From: Cyanocohniella sp. LLY
GTDB lineage: Bacteria; Cyanobacteriota; Cyanobacteriia; Cyanobacteriales; Nostocaceae
NCBI GenBank assembly: GCA_022241785.1
Contig: JAKOMP010000043.1
Location: 1-48,806, forward strand
Length of the DNA stretch: 48,806 bases
Reading direction: 5' to 3'
Position 1 is the first letter of the stretch. Each line of letters begins with the position of its first letter. A program made the position numbers and the translations under genes. Shown piece by piece: positions 23,212-33,966 of this stretch. The notes beneath the pieces are model-generated. The model was not told where the DNA came from, searched no databases, and was given only the letters and a program-made list of their open reading frames with translations.

Positions 23212-24498
23212 ATGAACCCAGAGGCATCTCAAACCCCAGAACCAATTGATGAGTGGTTGGAGCAAATACAAGCAGAAAACCCTAAAGTTGACAATTCAGA
23301 AAATTCATCTGTAGAGTCAGTCCTAGAGACAGAAACGGAAACTTTATCTGTGGACACACAACCAGATAATGAGTCACTGACTTCTCCTACAGAAGTACCA
23401 GATTCTGCAACTGAGTCAACAGAAGAATCATCTGTGGAATTTTCAGTGCAGTTAGCCTCAGCAACTCCTGTACCGGAGTCAGAAACAGACTCAGAATTAC
23501 AAAATAATTCACTGTATACCCAAGCAGAGCAGCGAGTAGCAGATTTGCAACGCACCGAAGCCGCGCTGAGGGAAGAAATAGCCAACCTGCAAGCTTTATC
23601 TAAAACTCTTCAGGCACAATTGAGTGAAACCCAAAGTTCAATGGGACGACTGGTGCAAGAGTCGCTGGTGCAGTTAGAACAACGCAAACAAGCCTTGCAA
23701 ATTTCTGTAGAACAGCTAGAACGCCGTCAAGAACGCATCCGTAACGAAATGCGAACCACGTTTGCGGGAGCATCTCAAGATTTGGCAATTCGTGTCCAGG
23801 GTTTTAAAGATTATCTCACCGGGAGTTTACAAGATTTAGCAGTAGCAGCAGAACAACTGCAATTGATGCCATCAGTGGTAGAACAAGAAGCGCCAGTAAT
23901 TGTCAAACAGGAACGACCGGCTGAACTCCAGCCAGGAACACCGCAATTTGCCCAACAGCAGTTTCAAGATACTACCAAGAAAATTCGCCGCTTAATTGAC
24001 CAATATCGCAGCAAACCAGATTACTATGGCCCACCCTGGCAACTGCGCCGCACCTTTGAACCTGTCCATGCTGAACGTATCTCTAATTGGTTTTTCAGCC
24101 AAGGGGGACGAGGTGCTTTGCGGACGATGGGTAGCCGCTTGCAGAATATTTTGATTGCTTCAGCCGCGATTTCTATCCTACACAGGTTATATGGCGATCG
24201 CCTCCGCACTTTGGTATTAGCTAATACACCGGAGCGATTGGGTGAATGGCGGCGCGGTTTACAAGACTGCTTAGGTATAGGTCGCCCAGATTTTGGACCC
24301 GAAAGAGGTGTGGTATTGTTTGAAACAGCCGAAGCTTTGGCACAGAAAGCAGATAGATTAGTGAAAGCTAATCAAATGCCCTTAATTATCATTGATGATT
24401 CGGAAGAGCAAATCAGTTTGGCAATGCTGCAATTTCCTTTGTGGTTAGCCTTTGCTCCCGACGCTAAAGTCATGAGAAATTATAATGATGACTTTTAA
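23212..24498 (+). CDS. DUF3086 family coiled-coil protein
   Basis: A 428-residue cyanobacterial protein. Residues 1-105 are acidic and low-complexity (Ser/Glu/Thr-rich). Residues about 105-195 form a long coiled coil (RVADLQRTEAALREEIANL and following). The conserved DUF3086 part covers about 245-428, with PPWQLRRTFEPVHAERI and SNWFFSQGGRGALRTMGSRL. ATG 23212 is used; TTG 23206 has better spacing to AGGA at 23193 and is a fair alternative. The function is unknown; the order DUF3119-DUF3086-plsY suggests a possible membrane-lipid connection, which is inference. Confidence 0.82.
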   Translation: MNPEASQTPEPIDEWLEQIQAENPKVDNSENSSVESVLETETETLSVDTQPDNESLTSPTEVPDSATESTEESSVEFSVQLASATPVPESETDSELQNNSLYTQAEQRVADLQRTEAALREEIANLQALSKTLQAQLSETQSSMGRLVQESLVQLEQRKQALQISVEQLERRQERIRNEMRTTFAGASQDLAIRVQGFKDYLTGSLQDLAVAAEQLQLMPSVVEQEAPVIVKQERPAELQPGTPQFAQQQFQDTTKKIRRLIDQYRSKPDYYGPPWQLRRTFEPVHAERISNWFFSQGGRGALRTMGSRLQNILIASAAISILHRLYGDRLRTLVLANTPERLGEWRRGLQDCLGIGRPDFGPERGVVLFETAEALAQKADRLVKANQMPLIIIDDSEEQISLAMLQFPLWLAFAPDAKVMRNYNDDF

Positions 24499-24502
24499 GT
24501 AG

Positions 24503-24560
24503 AGTGGGAGTGGGGAGTGGGGAGTAGGGAGTAGGGAGTAGGGAGTAGGGAGTGGGGAGT
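24503..24560. repeat. Heptad tandem repeat, GGGAGTA/GGGGAGT type
   Basis: About eight head-to-tail heptads of GGGAGTA and GGGGAGT in the 108-bp gap between the DUF3086 gene and plsY. This is the longest STRR array in the window. Confidence 0.85.
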
Positions 24561-24606
24561 TATTTTTCCAATGAACAATATTAAATATTACAGTTTTTAA
24601 CTTTTT

Positions 24607-25287
24607 ATGGCTATTTGGCTCACTTTATGCAGTGTGACTTTGGTTGTAGCTTATCTCTTGGGTTCCTTTCCTACTGGCTACATCACTGTGAAGCAGTTAA
24701 AAGGTATTGATATTCGGGAAGTTGGCTCAGGTTCCACTGGTGCAACCAATGTGTTAAGAACTTTGGGTAAAGGGCCAGGAGCAGTAGTTTTAATTGTGGA
24801 TTGTTTAAAGGGCGTATTAGCGATCGCTCTTGTTTACTGGTTGTTTAGCTTTGCTCTTGTTCAAAATTTTATACCGGCAACAGTCGATATTAACCTGTGG
24901 AAACCTTGGATGATTACTTTAGTTGGGATAGCCGCCATCCTGGGACATAGTAAATCCATTTTTCTCGGCTTTACTGGTGGAAAATCCGTTGCTACCAGTT
25001 TAGGAATTTTATTAGCGATGAATTGGCAAGTAGGTTTAGCCACAGCAGGTGTATTTGCCGTTATTGTAGCTATATCGAGGATAGTATCTTTGAGTTCTAT
25101 TGCTGGTGCGATCGCTGTTTCTGTTTTGATGGTAATTCTACACCAACCCTTGCCCTACATTTTGTTTGGTATCGCTGGCGGATTGTACGTAATTTTGCGT
25201 CACCGTAGTAATATTGAGCGGCTGCTGGCGGGAACTGAACCCAAAATCGGGCAGAAGTTGACAACAGAAGTAGAACAAACTAGCTAG
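24607..25287 (+). CDS. plsY: Glycerol-3-phosphate acyltransferase PlsY
   Basis: A 226-residue integral membrane enzyme that transfers an acyl group from acyl-phosphate to glycerol 3-phosphate, the first step of phospholipid synthesis. PlsY motifs are present: GSFPTGYITVKQLKGIDIRE, GSGSTGATNVLRTLGKGPG (glycerol-3-phosphate site), HSKSIFLGFTGGKSVATSLG, and the C-terminal LRHRSNIERLLAGTEPKIG. About six hydrophobic segments are visible. Length fits the family (200-230). Confidence 0.93.
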   Translation: MAIWLTLCSVTLVVAYLLGSFPTGYITVKQLKGIDIREVGSGSTGATNVLRTLGKGPGAVVLIVDCLKGVLAIALVYWLFSFALVQNFIPATVDINLWKPWMITLVGIAAILGHSKSIFLGFTGGKSVATSLGILLAMNWQVGLATAGVFAVIVAISRIVSLSSIAGAIAVSVLMVILHQPLPYILFGIAGGLYVILRHRSNIERLLAGTEPKIGQKLTTEVEQTS

Positions 25288-25455
25288 TTAGGGATGGAAA
25301 ATTGGGCGATCGCCTCAGCACTCGGGTTGGTTTTTCCATACTTTAATAGAATGAGAATATAGCATCATCAGTACTTTTCATCTAAATGAGGCACATTACT
25401 CTAACCCCTAGCCTCTCTCCCTAAATTACAAACACTTAATTAAACATAATTTCCC

Positions 25456-26820
25456 ATGACCACTTCTAAACGCCGCTACCACATTATTACCTTCGGTTGC
25501 CAAATGAATAAAGCCGACTCTGAGCGCATGGCTGGTATTTTAGAAGACATGGACTTTGAGTTTATAGAAGACCCGAATCAAGCAGATTTAATTCTCTACA
25601 ACACCTGCACTATTCGTGATAATGCCGAACAAAAAGTATATTCTTATCTAGGTAGACAAGCCAAGCGTAAGCATGAACAGCCAGATTTAACATTGATTGT
25701 CGCTGGTTGTGTTGCCCAGCAGGAAGGCGAAACTCTGTTGCGGCGAGTGCCAGAAATAGACTTGGTGATGGGGCCACAACACGCTAATCGTCTCAAAGAT
25801 TTGCTAGAAACCGTGTTCGAGGGTCAGCAAGTTGTGGCTACTGAGGCTGTTCACATCATGGAGGATATCACCCAGCCGCGACGGGATAGCAAAGTGACCT
25901 CGTGGGTGAATGTGATTTACGGCTGTAATGAACGCTGCACTTATTGCGTAGTGCCTAATGTGCGGGGTGTGGAACAATCTCGTACGCCGTCAGCGATTCG
26001 CGCAGAAATGGAAGAATTAGGACGACAAGGTTACAAAGAAGTGACCCTACTCGGTCAAAATATTGATGCTTACGGTAGAGATTTGCCTGGTGCAACTCCA
26101 GAAGGTCGGCATCTGCACACACTCACGGATTTGCTTTATTATGTCCATGATGTGCCAGGAATAGAGCGGCTAAGATTTGCTACTAGTCATCCCCGTTATT
26201 TCACTGAGAGATTAATTCAAGCTTGTGCCGAGTTACCCAAAGTGTGCGAACACTTCCACATTCCTTTTCAATCAGGAGATAACGAAATTTTAAAAGCGAT
26301 GTCGCGGGGTTATACTCACGAAAAATATCGCCGGATTATTGATACCGTTCGCCGCTATATGCCTGATGCGTCAATTAGTGGTGATGCCATTGTCGGCTTT
26401 CCCGGAGAAACAGAAGCCCAATTTGAAAAGACTTTGCAACTGGTAGAAGATATTGGCTTTGATTTATTGAATACAGCCGCATATTCGCCACGTCCCGGAA
26501 CACCAGCAGCTGTCTGGGAAAATCAACTCAGCGAAGAAGTGAAAAGCGATCGCCTACAAAGATTAAACCATTTAGTCAACGTCAAAGCAGCCGAGCGATC
26601 GCAGCGTTACATGGGACGCGTTGAAGAAGTATTGGTAGAAGACCAAAACTCTAAAGATCCCACCCAAGTAATGGGACGGACACGTGGGAATCGTTTAACC
26701 TTCTTTACTGGCGATATCAATGAATTAAGAGGGCAGTTGGTGCAGGTAAAAATTACCGAAGTCCGCGCTTTTAGCTTGACAGGCGAACCCGTAGAAGTCC
26801 GTCAAGCAGTGCCAGTTTAA
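25456..26820 (+). CDS. miaB: tRNA methylthiotransferase MiaB
   Basis: A 454-residue radical SAM enzyme that adds a methylthio group to i6A37 of tRNAs reading U-starting codons. The N-terminal UPF0004 domain has [25 protein letters not shown] and [10 protein letters not shown], giving the three cysteines of the auxiliary 4Fe-4S cluster. The radical SAM core has [17 protein letters not shown] (CxxxCxxC). A C-terminal TRAM domain follows ([14 protein letters not shown] to LTGEPVEV). Length matches MiaB rather than MtaB/RimO, and the GCQMN signature is MiaB-like. A pair of hairpins follows the stop codon. Confidence 0.94.
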   Translation: MTTSKRRYHIITFGCQMNKADSERMAGILEDMDFEFIEDPNQADLILYNTCTIRDNAEQKVYSYLGRQAKRKHEQPDLTLIVAGCVAQQEGETLLRRVPEIDLVMGPQHANRLKDLLETVFEGQQVVATEAVHIMEDITQPRRDSKVTSWVNVIYGCNERCTYCVVPNVRGVEQSRTPSAIRAEMEELGRQGYKEVTLLGQNIDAYGRDLPGATPEGRHLHTLTDLLYYVHDVPGIERLRFATSHPRYFTERLIQACAELPKVCEHFHIPFQSGDNEILKAMSRGYTHEKYRRIIDTVRRYMPDASISGDAIVGFPGETEAQFEKTLQLVEDIGFDLLNTAAYSPRPGTPAAVWENQLSEEVKSDRLQRLNHLVNVKAAERSQRYMGRVEEVLVEDQNSKDPTQVMGRTRGNRLTFFTGDINELRGQLVQVKITEVRAFSLTGEPVEVRQAVPV

Positions 26821-26832
26821 TCATATGATTTT

Positions 26833-26887
26833 AGCCTGCGTAGGCAGGCTTAGTTTGTATAGCCCCAGACTTCCAGTCTAAGGGGCT
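26833..26887. terminator. Double hairpin between convergent genes
   Basis: A perfect 7-bp hairpin AGCCTGC-gtag-GCAGGCT (26833-26850) is followed by a stem of AGCCCC plus AGACT pairing with AGTCT and GGGGCT across a 2-nt bulge (26861-26887), then GTTTTATTG. It lies between the ends of miaB (plus) and the antiporter gene (minus), which stop 70 bp apart, so it probably terminates transcription from both sides. Confidence 0.75.
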
Positions 26888-26890
26888 GTT

Positions 26891-28900
26891 TTATTGTGGA
26901 AAATAAGCAATAATCATTGATACCTCAAGGTGACTACGAGCGATCGCTTCTGGTGCATGACCAAGCAATGAAAATAGTTGCGTCTTCTGTTCTACAGTGC
27001 CATTTAATATTAATAAATCGTTGGTTGTGAGTAAACGAGAAACTTGGCGGACAAAATTACCGCGTATCTGTTGAATTGGTATATCTGTGGGAATACCAGC
27101 ATTAGTTAAATCAACCTTAGCTCCTCTAACTGGGACGACTTGTAATAGTTGTAGAGATGCTTTGAGTTCTGTCGCCAAACTCTTAGCTAATTGGAGACTC
27201 TGCCCAAAAGAACTAGCGTAAGTTTGCTGGGTAGTAAATGCCAAAAATACTCGATTTGTATGCTCAATTGGTAGGGGAAATCGGCTGACTAAAACGGGTA
27301 CTGAGCTACGTTGGACAATTTTATCAATGACACCGCCAAATAAGTTTTCCTGATATGTAGAGTAACCTTTCCAACCGCAGATAATGACACTGGCTTGTTT
27401 TTCTTCTGCTACGCGGGCAATACCTTTATCAATCGATTCGTCAATTCGACCGATGGGGGTGACATCAACAACAGCAGCATGAGCAATCATTTCGGCTGTT
27501 GATAGTAATTGGTTTTGTCTTGTTTTATCTTCTGGGGAGATGGGGCCACTTTTTTCTAGTAGAATATGCAGCGGTAATAAAGTACCCGTGGATGATTTTG
27601 CTAATAAAATCGCCAACTGAAGCAAATTGTCTTCAGTACTGGGGTTAGCAACTGGAACTAACACGCGATCTCCTATGTGTCCTGTCTGCGGAGTGGTAAC
27701 ATTGGTTTCTCCAGGCTTGAGGTTTTGTCCCCACTGGTTTGTTACCCAAGGAGAAGCAATGCAGGTAACTAAAATCATGGCGATGGTGCCGTTGACTGTT
27801 AATTGGTCAACCAACTCAATATTAAAAGCAACTGTAATCGCCGCCAGAGTCGAGGCTGCTTGAGCTACTGATAATCCAAACAGCACCATAATATTGTCAA
27901 AGTTGAATCCAAATAACTTACCTATTCCCCAAGCCGGAATAAATTTGGCAACAATAGCAGTAGCCACCATGACACCTGATACTACTAGCGCTTGCGGTTC
28001 TTGAATCAGAATTAAGGGATTCACCAACATGCCTACAGAAATCAGGAAAAATGGCACAAATAGCGTATTACCAATGAATTGAATCCGATTCATCAAGGGG
28101 CTAAGGTGCGGTATCAGTTGAGTAATGGCAACACCCGCTAAGAAAGCACCAATAATTGGTTCAATTTGAATTAATTCTGCCCCATAGGAAACTACAAATA
28201 AAGTAGCTAAAACAAAGGTAAACTCTGCCCCTTCGTCGTGTCCAAAGCGCTGGAAAAACCAGCGTCCCAAACGCGGTAGTCCCCAAAGTGTGAGGAAGGT
28301 GTAGACAATCAGAGAAGGAATTAAGGTTAGCCAAAACTGTAAGGTTAAATTACCTTGATGCGCCCTTACCACCACTGCTAACACCAACAACGCCAAAACA
28401 TTGGTAATTAACGTCCCTCCCAGAGTGGTAGTCATCACCTGAGAACGCATAATTCCCAGTTTGCTAGCTACAGGTAGTGCTAATAGAGTATGGGAGGCAA
28501 AACAGGATGCCACCAGAACAGCTGGCAACAAACTGTAACCAATGGCCATCATGGCTCCCGTACCCAATATCATCGGTACGAGAAAAGTAGCCAGTCCAAA
28601 GAGAACTGCCTTATCGGCGTTATATTTCAGGTCATCTAGGCTTGTTTCCAGCCCTGCCATGAACATGAGAAATAACAAACCTACTGTGCCCAGCAGGATA
28701 ATCGTGTTATCTCGTGCCAACAATCCTAGTCCATTTGGCCCGACTACGACCCCAGCCAAAATTAATCCCACAATCCCAGGTAGGCGAATTTTTTCAAATA
28801 ACAGGGGGGCGATGAGCATAATCCCCAAAATCATCAGAAAAACCGGTACTGGTTCTTTAATGGGCGTGGATATTAGGGTAGTCATTAAAAAGTCAGTCAT
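26891..28900 (-). CDS. Cation:proton antiporter (CPA2) with universal-stress-like tail
   Basis: A 669-residue membrane antiporter of the CPA2/Kef-NapA superfamily. The N-terminal 390 residues carry about 12 hydrophobic segments, including VGLILAGVVVGPNGLGLL, FLMFMAGLETSLDDLK and QIEPIIGAFLAGVAITQLIP. After about residue 410 come two universal-stress-protein-like units (DRVLVPVANPSTEDNLLQLA and VLVSRFPLPIEHTNRVFLAF with the nucleotide-like ICGWKG segment), a cytosolic regulatory tail also seen in other cyanobacterial antiporters. Transport of Na+ or K+ against protons across the plasma or thylakoid membrane is expected; the ion cannot be read from the sequence. ATG 28900 was chosen. Confidence 0.88.
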   Translation of the reverse strand: MTDFLMTTLISTPIKEPVPVFLMILGIMLIAPLLFEKIRLPGIVGLILAGVVVGPNGLGLLARDNTIILLGTVGLLFLMFMAGLETSLDDLKYNADKAVLFGLATFLVPMILGTGAMMAIGYSLLPAVLVASCFASHTLLALPVASKLGIMRSQVMTTTLGGTLITNVLALLVLAVVVRAHQGNLTLQFWLTLIPSLIVYTFLTLWGLPRLGRWFFQRFGHDEGAEFTFVLATLFVVSYGAELIQIEPIIGAFLAGVAITQLIPHLSPLMNRIQFIGNTLFVPFFLISVGMLVNPLILIQEPQALVVSGVMVATAIVAKFIPAWGIGKLFGFNFDNIMVLFGLSVAQAASTLAAITVAFNIELVDQLTVNGTIAMILVTCIASPWVTNQWGQNLKPGETNVTTPQTGHIGDRVLVPVANPSTEDNLLQLAILLAKSSTGTLLPLHILLEKSGPISPEDKTRQNQLLSTAEMIAHAAVVDVTPIGRIDESIDKGIARVAEEKQASVIICGWKGYSTYQENLFGGVIDKIVQRSSVPVLVSRFPLPIEHTNRVFLAFTTQQTYASSFGQSLQLAKSLATELKASLQLLQVVPVRGAKVDLTNAGIPTDIPIQQIRGNFVRQVSRLLTTNDLLILNGTVEQKTQLFSLLGHAPEAIARSHLEVSMIIAYFPQ

Positions 28901-29726
28901 ACTCTGCCTTCAGGTTGCGATTGCCTCTGGTTTTTTAGCTATTTTTCAGGCACTATAGTTAGTTGCACTGACTCAAATATTAATACCTTCTGAAAACTTC
29001 AATCGCATTGACAGTGTTTAAATACGTATTTTTGTACTTAGCCGTTGGAAAACTTGGGTACCCCTCGGAGGAGCAGGGGCAATGGGGACTGGGTAATCCT
29101 GAGATGCAAGTTCAAGTTAATAATAGTAATTTTATCAATGTTAAATATTAAGTAAGCTTAATAAGCTTAAAGTTGAGAATACTATTTTCCCAAAAATTAA
29201 CCCTAAAGTTTAAAATATCAAAATTAATTAAATAAACGCACTAACTAAAGTAGTATTTTATTAGGAATTTTGCTCTCCAGTCTTCGTAGTTTTAACTAAG
29301 ACTTAGGGATTATCAATAATTATTTTTTGTGTCTCCAGGTAGAGTCAGAGCATTTATTATCTGTGAAACAGGAACAATTATTAGTTATTTTTCCAATTCA
29401 TTGGCAGCTTCTATCCTTGGTCAAGATATGACCATAATGACCTAAATAATAGTATTGCCACCAATAATCAATCAAATTATAGGTAACTTATATAAGTTTA
29501 GCCTATCATTGCTTTGCCTATGTCTGGATATTGTTTAATCCTTAATGCCTAATCGGCATTTTTCCTCCTTACTTAAGTATTTTATTATTATTTTATCAGA
29601 GTAATTATTCAAGTTAAATAATTTTACTCAAAGTTTTTAAAATGCCAATTGCTGTAGTAAGGTATTAAGCGTTGAGATACGAGTTATTACTGAAATCATC
29701 CAACTTCAATTAGAGAGAAATTTCTG
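28901..29726. other. AT-rich intergenic region
   Basis: An 826-bp divergent gap between the antiporter and the PEP-CTERM gene. Apart from a GC-rich patch at about 29060-29100 (CCCCTCGGAGGAGCAGGGGC, able to form a hairpin), I see AT-rich sequence with no gene, RNA or repeat array. Promoters of both flanking genes must lie here. Confidence 0.45.
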
Positions 29727-30290
29727 ATGAAATTAGCTCAAAAGCTTTGTATCGCCACTCTGGCTGTAGCTATCAACTTGAGTCCTTTCGAGTCTACCTC
29801 AGTCTACGCAGTTACATTGAATTTTGCATGGACTGGCAATGCTGGTTATTCAGCTAGAGGATCATTTTCCTACGATGAAACGCAAAGTTACTCAATTGTT
29901 GACGAATCACAACTTCAATCGTTAACAATTCATTTTTTTGACCCCAGTAATAACTTGTTAAATAGTTTTGCCCCGATTACTCAAGGGATGATTGTATATG
30001 ATTTTTTAGACTTCAAATACGATCCAAACAGAAAGTCTTTGTTGGATTTTTTTGATGTTGGTAAAGATGATTGGCAAAGTACAGATTACTACCTATTAGG
30101 AACTGTTGGTTTAAATCTGAGCCTGATAAATCCTATTCAAAGAACAATAGATCAAAACAATGGATTGATAAATGTGACAGTTCCAACTTCGATTCCTGAA
30201 CCACTAACAGTAGGAGGAACACTCATTGCTGTTGGCATTGGCTGTCTAATGAAGCGTCAGCAAGCTACGGCTAAAAAAGCCAAAGCTTAA
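29727..30290 (+). CDS. PEP-CTERM sorting-signal protein
   Basis: A 187-residue secreted protein. It has an N-terminal signal peptide (MKLAQKLCIATLAVAINLSP, cleavage plausible after VYA) and the C-terminal tripartite PEP-CTERM signal: SIPEPLTVGGTL, hydrophobic helix LIAVGIGCLM, basic KRQQATAKKAKA. The central part is beta-rich (LNFAWTGNAGYSARGSFSYDE) and typical of cyanobacterial exported proteins handled by exosortase. The tail implies sorting to the cell envelope or extracellular matrix. It ends 48 nt before an exported amidohydrolase on the same strand. Confidence 0.85.
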   Translation: MKLAQKLCIATLAVAINLSPFESTSVYAVTLNFAWTGNAGYSARGSFSYDETQSYSIVDESQLQSLTIHFFDPSNNLLNSFAPITQGMIVYDFLDFKYDPNRKSLLDFFDVGKDDWQSTDYYLLGTVGLNLSLINPIQRTIDQNNGLINVTVPTSIPEPLTVGGTLIAVGIGCLMKRQQATAKKAKA

Positions 30291-30337
30291 ACCAATCATC
30301 ATCAAACCACAAGTAAAAATCAAATAAGGATAATACT

Positions 30338-31792
30338 GTGAAACATCAGCTGGCAAAACACCATAAGCTGTTAGTAATTTTTATTTGTACGACATTGTGT
30401 GTCTTTTTCACACAGATAGCGATCGCCCAGAATAACCATAATTTACGCACTCCAGGAAAGCAAAACGTACAACTGATTGTCAACAGTGATTTCGTTGTCA
30501 CGATGGACGAGGCCCAACCTGTCATCCAAAATGGTGCAGTTGCTATCACAGACGGCAAAATTGTGGCGATAGACACTCAAGATAAGATTAGAACCTCTTA
30601 TAGAGCTAAGAGGACATTGCCAGGCGAAGGCATGGTGTTAATGCCTGGTCTTGTCAACGGTCATTCTCACTCGGCAATGGTTCTGTTTCGCGGTCTTGCG
30701 GACGATTTAGCATTAGAGGATTGGCTCCAGAATTATATATTTCCAGCCGAAGGGAAGTTTGTTGACAAAAACTTTGTCCGCATTGGTGAGCAGCTTGCTT
30801 GCTGGGAAATGATTCGTGGTGGAACAACCACGTTTGTTGATATGTATTTTGAGCCAGAGGTCGCTGCCAAAGTTGTTGAAGAATGCGGCTTACGCGCCAT
30901 AATTGCGCCCTCGTCAATAGATTTTCCTAGCCCTGGCTTCCAAGGATGGGATGATGCATTTGCCTCAGCAATAAATTTCCTCAAACGCTGGAAAGGCAAG
31001 AGCGATCGCATCATACCAGCCATTGCTGCCCACGCTCCTTATACTGTCTCGCCAGAACATCTGACGCAGGCTATTCGGGCGGCGCGTCATTACGATGTCC
31101 CCCTGACAATTCACTTGGCAGAAACACAAACAGAAGTCAAAGATATTCAGCAACGCTATAACGCGACCCCAGTGCAACATTTGGAAAATCTGGGCTTTCT
31201 CGATCCACGCGTATTTGCCGCGCACGTTGTCTGGCCTAATGAAAGTGAAATTGACCTCATGGCAAAACGTGGTGTTGGTGTCATCCACAATCCTGACTCA
31301 AATTTAAAACTGGCTTCTGGTTTTGCACCGATTCCCGCAATGCTCAAGGCTGGAGTTAAGGTTGGTTTAGGGACGGATGGTGCTGCATCTAATAACGTTC
31401 TTGATATGTGGAAAGCAATTCGCCTCACCGCCCTGATTCATAAAGGGACAACTCTTGACCCTACTGCTGTACCGGCAAAGACAGTTCTGCGTATGGCAAC
31501 ACTTGGCGGCGCACAAGCACTCGGCTTGGCTGATAAAATTGGCGCGATTAAGACAGGACTCCAAGCAGACCTGATTCAAGTACATCTCCAAGAACCTCAT
31601 CTGCTGCCACTTTATGATGTCATCTCGCATCTAGTTTATGCAGCAGATGCCAAGGATGTTGATACTGTAATTGTGAATGGGAAAGTCCTCATGCACAAAC
31701 GAGAAATGCTCACAGTAGACATCAATAACATTCGCCGTGAAGTTGTCTCTATTGGCGAAAAGATCCAAGCTGATTTTAGACACTCCAATTAA
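30338..31792 (+). CDS. Exported MTA/SAH-deaminase-like amidohydrolase
   Basis: A 484-residue metal-dependent hydrolase of the amidohydrolase superfamily. It is closest in layout to 5-methylthioadenosine/S-adenosylhomocysteine deaminase and other TrzA/AtzA-like enzymes. Metal ligands are seen in LVNGHSHSAM (H109, H111), a histidine in AAHAPYTVS, IHLAETQTE (H259) and GLGTDGAASNN (D347). It carries an N-terminal signal peptide (LLVIFICTTLCVFF..AIA-Q, cleavage near residue 30), unusual for this normally cytosolic family and pointing to a periplasmic location. Start is GTG 30338 with AAGGA 7 nt upstream. A strong terminator follows. The true substrate is uncertain: an aminopurine nucleoside, a guanine-type base or a xenobiotic. 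Confidence 0.85.
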   Translation: MKHQLAKHHKLLVIFICTTLCVFFTQIAIAQNNHNLRTPGKQNVQLIVNSDFVVTMDEAQPVIQNGAVAITDGKIVAIDTQDKIRTSYRAKRTLPGEGMVLMPGLVNGHSHSAMVLFRGLADDLALEDWLQNYIFPAEGKFVDKNFVRIGEQLACWEMIRGGTTTFVDMYFEPEVAAKVVEECGLRAIIAPSSIDFPSPGFQGWDDAFASAINFLKRWKGKSDRIIPAIAAHAPYTVSPEHLTQAIRAARHYDVPLTIHLAETQTEVKDIQQRYNATPVQHLENLGFLDPRVFAAHVVWPNESEIDLMAKRGVGVIHNPDSNLKLASGFAPIPAMLKAGVKVGLGTDGAASNNVLDMWKAIRLTALIHKGTTLDPTAVPAKTVLRMATLGGAQALGLADKIGAIKTGLQADLIQVHLQEPHLLPLYDVISHLVYAADAKDVDTVIVNGKVLMHKREMLTVDINNIRREVVSIGEKIQADFRHSN

Positions 31793-31831
31793 CAAGATAA
31801 ATCGAAGCTACTTTAGGTTGAAAAGTTTTGA

Positions 31832-31862
31832 GAAGAGTGGGTTATTTTCCCACTCTTTTTTC
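31832..31862 (+). terminator. Intrinsic terminator after the amidohydrolase gene
   Basis: AAGAGTGGG (31833-31841) pairs perfectly with CCCACTCTT (31849-31857) around a TTATTTT loop, followed by TTTTT. A textbook rho-independent terminator about 40 nt after the stop codon; the A-rich left flank may let it serve the leftward dxs gene as well. Confidence 0.85.
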
Positions 31863-31874
31863 ATTAACTATTAA

Positions 31875-33782
31875 CTAAACAACAGCCGATAATTTTTGCT
31901 GAAAGAAAGCTGCCATAACTCTTTCGGCTATTTGACGGCTAGTTAAACCTAGTTCCGCCTTAGATTCATCTGGTGTAGCATGGTCTACCAATACATCTGG
32001 CACACCAATACGCTTCACGGGAACCACGACATCAGCATCTAGTAAGGCTTCTGCCACCGCAGAGCCGAAACCGCCCATAACACAGCCTTCTTCCAAGGTG
32101 ACGACACGGCCGATTTGTTTCGCTAGAGGCAAAATCAATTCAGTATCCAAAGGCTTAACAAACCGGGCATTAATCACAGTTGCTTGAATGCCGTGTTCAC
32201 TGAGAATTTCCGCCGCTTGCATACTCGGATAAACCATTGTGCCGTAACCCAGAATTAACACATCATCTCCGTGGCGGAGAATTTCGGCTTTCCCGATTTC
32301 TAACGGTTCCCAGCCTTCTTCCATCAAAGGTACACCGTGACCGTTGCCACGAGGGAAACGCATAGATATGGGTCCACTGGTGTGGTTAATGCCAGTCACT
32401 ATCATGCGTTGCAGTTCGGCTTCGTCTTTGGGTGCCATCATCACCATGTTAGGTATGCAACGGAGATAGGCAATATCATACATACCTTGGTGAGTAGGGC
32501 CATCAGCACCAACAATGCCTGCTCTGTCTAGACAGAAGAACACTGGCAGATTTTGGATACAGACATCATGAATGATTTGGTCGTAACCCCGTTGTAGGAA
32601 AGTGGAATAGATAGCAGCCACAGGGCGCATACCTTCAGATGCCAGTCCCGCAGCTAGGGTGACAGCATGTTGTTCGGCAATACCGACATCAATATATTGA
32701 TTAGGTAATTTGGCTTGTAGCTTATCTAAACCTGTTCCTGTAGCCATTGCTGCCGTAATCCCAATAATTTTGGGGTTTTGTTCCGCCAGTTTGACTAAGG
32801 TGTGAGAAAAGACTTTGGCATAAGCCGGGGGTTTGGGTTTGCTGGAGGGAACAGCTTTGCCTGTTGTCAGGTTGAAGGGACTTTGGGCATGATAGCCTAC
32901 TTGATCTTTTTCGGCGATTTCATAACCTTTACCCTTGACCGTAATCACATGTACCAATACTGGCCCAATGATTTCGTGTGCCTGTTGGAAAGTAGTAATT
33001 AATTCTTCTAAGTTATGCCCGTCTACTGGCCCGATATAGGTAAAGCCTAATTCTTCAAAAACTGCACCGACTTTAGGCACAGCTAAACGCTTCATGCCTT
33101 CTTTGATGCGTCCGAGTTCGGGGGACAGGGACTCACCAACAAAAGGAATTTGTTTGAGCTGTTCCTCAAGATTCTCCTTGATAAACTGCACCGGTGGACT
33201 CAGGCGCATTTTATTGAGATAACGGGGAATCGCCCCCACATTAGGAGATATGGACATTTCGTTGTCGTTGAGAACAACCAGCAGGTTGGTTTTGGGCATA
33301 TGTCCTGCATGGTTGATAGCTTCTAAAGCCATACCCCCAGTTAAAGCACCATCACCAATGACAGCGACTGATTTAAATTTTTCCCCTTTTAAATCTCGCG
33401 CCAAAGCCATGCCCAGTGCTGCGGAAATACTGGTAGAAGCATGTCCAGCGCCAAAGTGATCGAACTTGTTTTCGCACCGCTTGAGATAACCTGCTACTCC
33501 GTCTTTTTGCCTGAGAGTATGAAAGTTACTGTAGCGTCCTGTAAGTAATTTGTGGGGATAAGCTTGGTGTCCTACATCCCAAATGACTTTATCCCGATCC
33601 AAGTCCAGCGTTTGGTAAAGCCCTAGTGTTAACTCGACAACACCCAAACCAGGCCCTAGATGTCCTCCACTTGCTGCTACGGTTTGTAGGTGCTTGTCTC
33701 TAATCTGACGGGCAATTTGTTGCAGTTGCCGGATCGACAAACCATGCAACTGGTTAGGATGGGTGATTTCACTCAGATGCAT
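31875..33782 (-). CDS. dxs: 1-deoxy-D-xylulose-5-phosphate synthase
   Basis: A 635-residue thiamine-diphosphate enzyme that condenses pyruvate and glyceraldehyde 3-phosphate to DXP, the entry step of the MEP isoprenoid pathway that feeds carotenoids, phytol and quinones. Motifs: [51 protein letters not shown] with [13 protein letters not shown] (ThDP/Mg site), and the transketolase pyrimidine domain with [17 protein letters not shown] and [13 protein letters not shown]. Length is normal. It is transcribed leftward and converges with the amidohydrolase gene. It supplies precursors for the carotenoid genes cruF/cruG at 38.6-41 kb. Confidence 0.96.
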   Translation of the reverse strand: MHLSEITHPNQLHGLSIRQLQQIARQIRDKHLQTVAASGGHLGPGLGVVELTLGLYQTLDLDRDKVIWDVGHQAYPHKLLTGRYSNFHTLRQKDGVAGYLKRCENKFDHFGAGHASTSISAALGMALARDLKGEKFKSVAVIGDGALTGGMALEAINHAGHMPKTNLLVVLNDNEMSISPNVGAIPRYLNKMRLSPPVQFIKENLEEQLKQIPFVGESLSPELGRIKEGMKRLAVPKVGAVFEELGFTYIGPVDGHNLEELITTFQQAHEIIGPVLVHVITVKGKGYEIAEKDQVGYHAQSPFNLTTGKAVPSSKPKPPAYAKVFSHTLVKLAEQNPKIIGITAAMATGTGLDKLQAKLPNQYIDVGIAEQHAVTLAAGLASEGMRPVAAIYSTFLQRGYDQIIHDVCIQNLPVFFCLDRAGIVGADGPTHQGMYDIAYLRCIPNMVMMAPKDEAELQRMIVTGINHTSGPISMRFPRGNGHGVPLMEEGWEPLEIGKAEILRHGDDVLILGYGTMVYPSMQAAEILSEHGIQATVINARFVKPLDTELILPLAKQIGRVVTLEEGCVMGGFGSAVAEALLDADVVVPVKRIGVPDVLVDHATPDESKAELGLTSRQIAERVMAAFFQQKLSAVV

Positions 33783-33966
33783 ATTATAGGGTGTTCCTCT
33801 CTAAACTCTACTTCTAGCATTATTTGATTTTCCCACGGTGGGGATGTCTCCAGAATTATCGGCAAGCAACTTAACACTGTAGTTGGGGAATGGGAATTAG
33901 GCACTGGAGACATGGGGAAAAATCACTTCTATCATTCTCCCTTATTTCCCTAATTACTTGCTTGTA

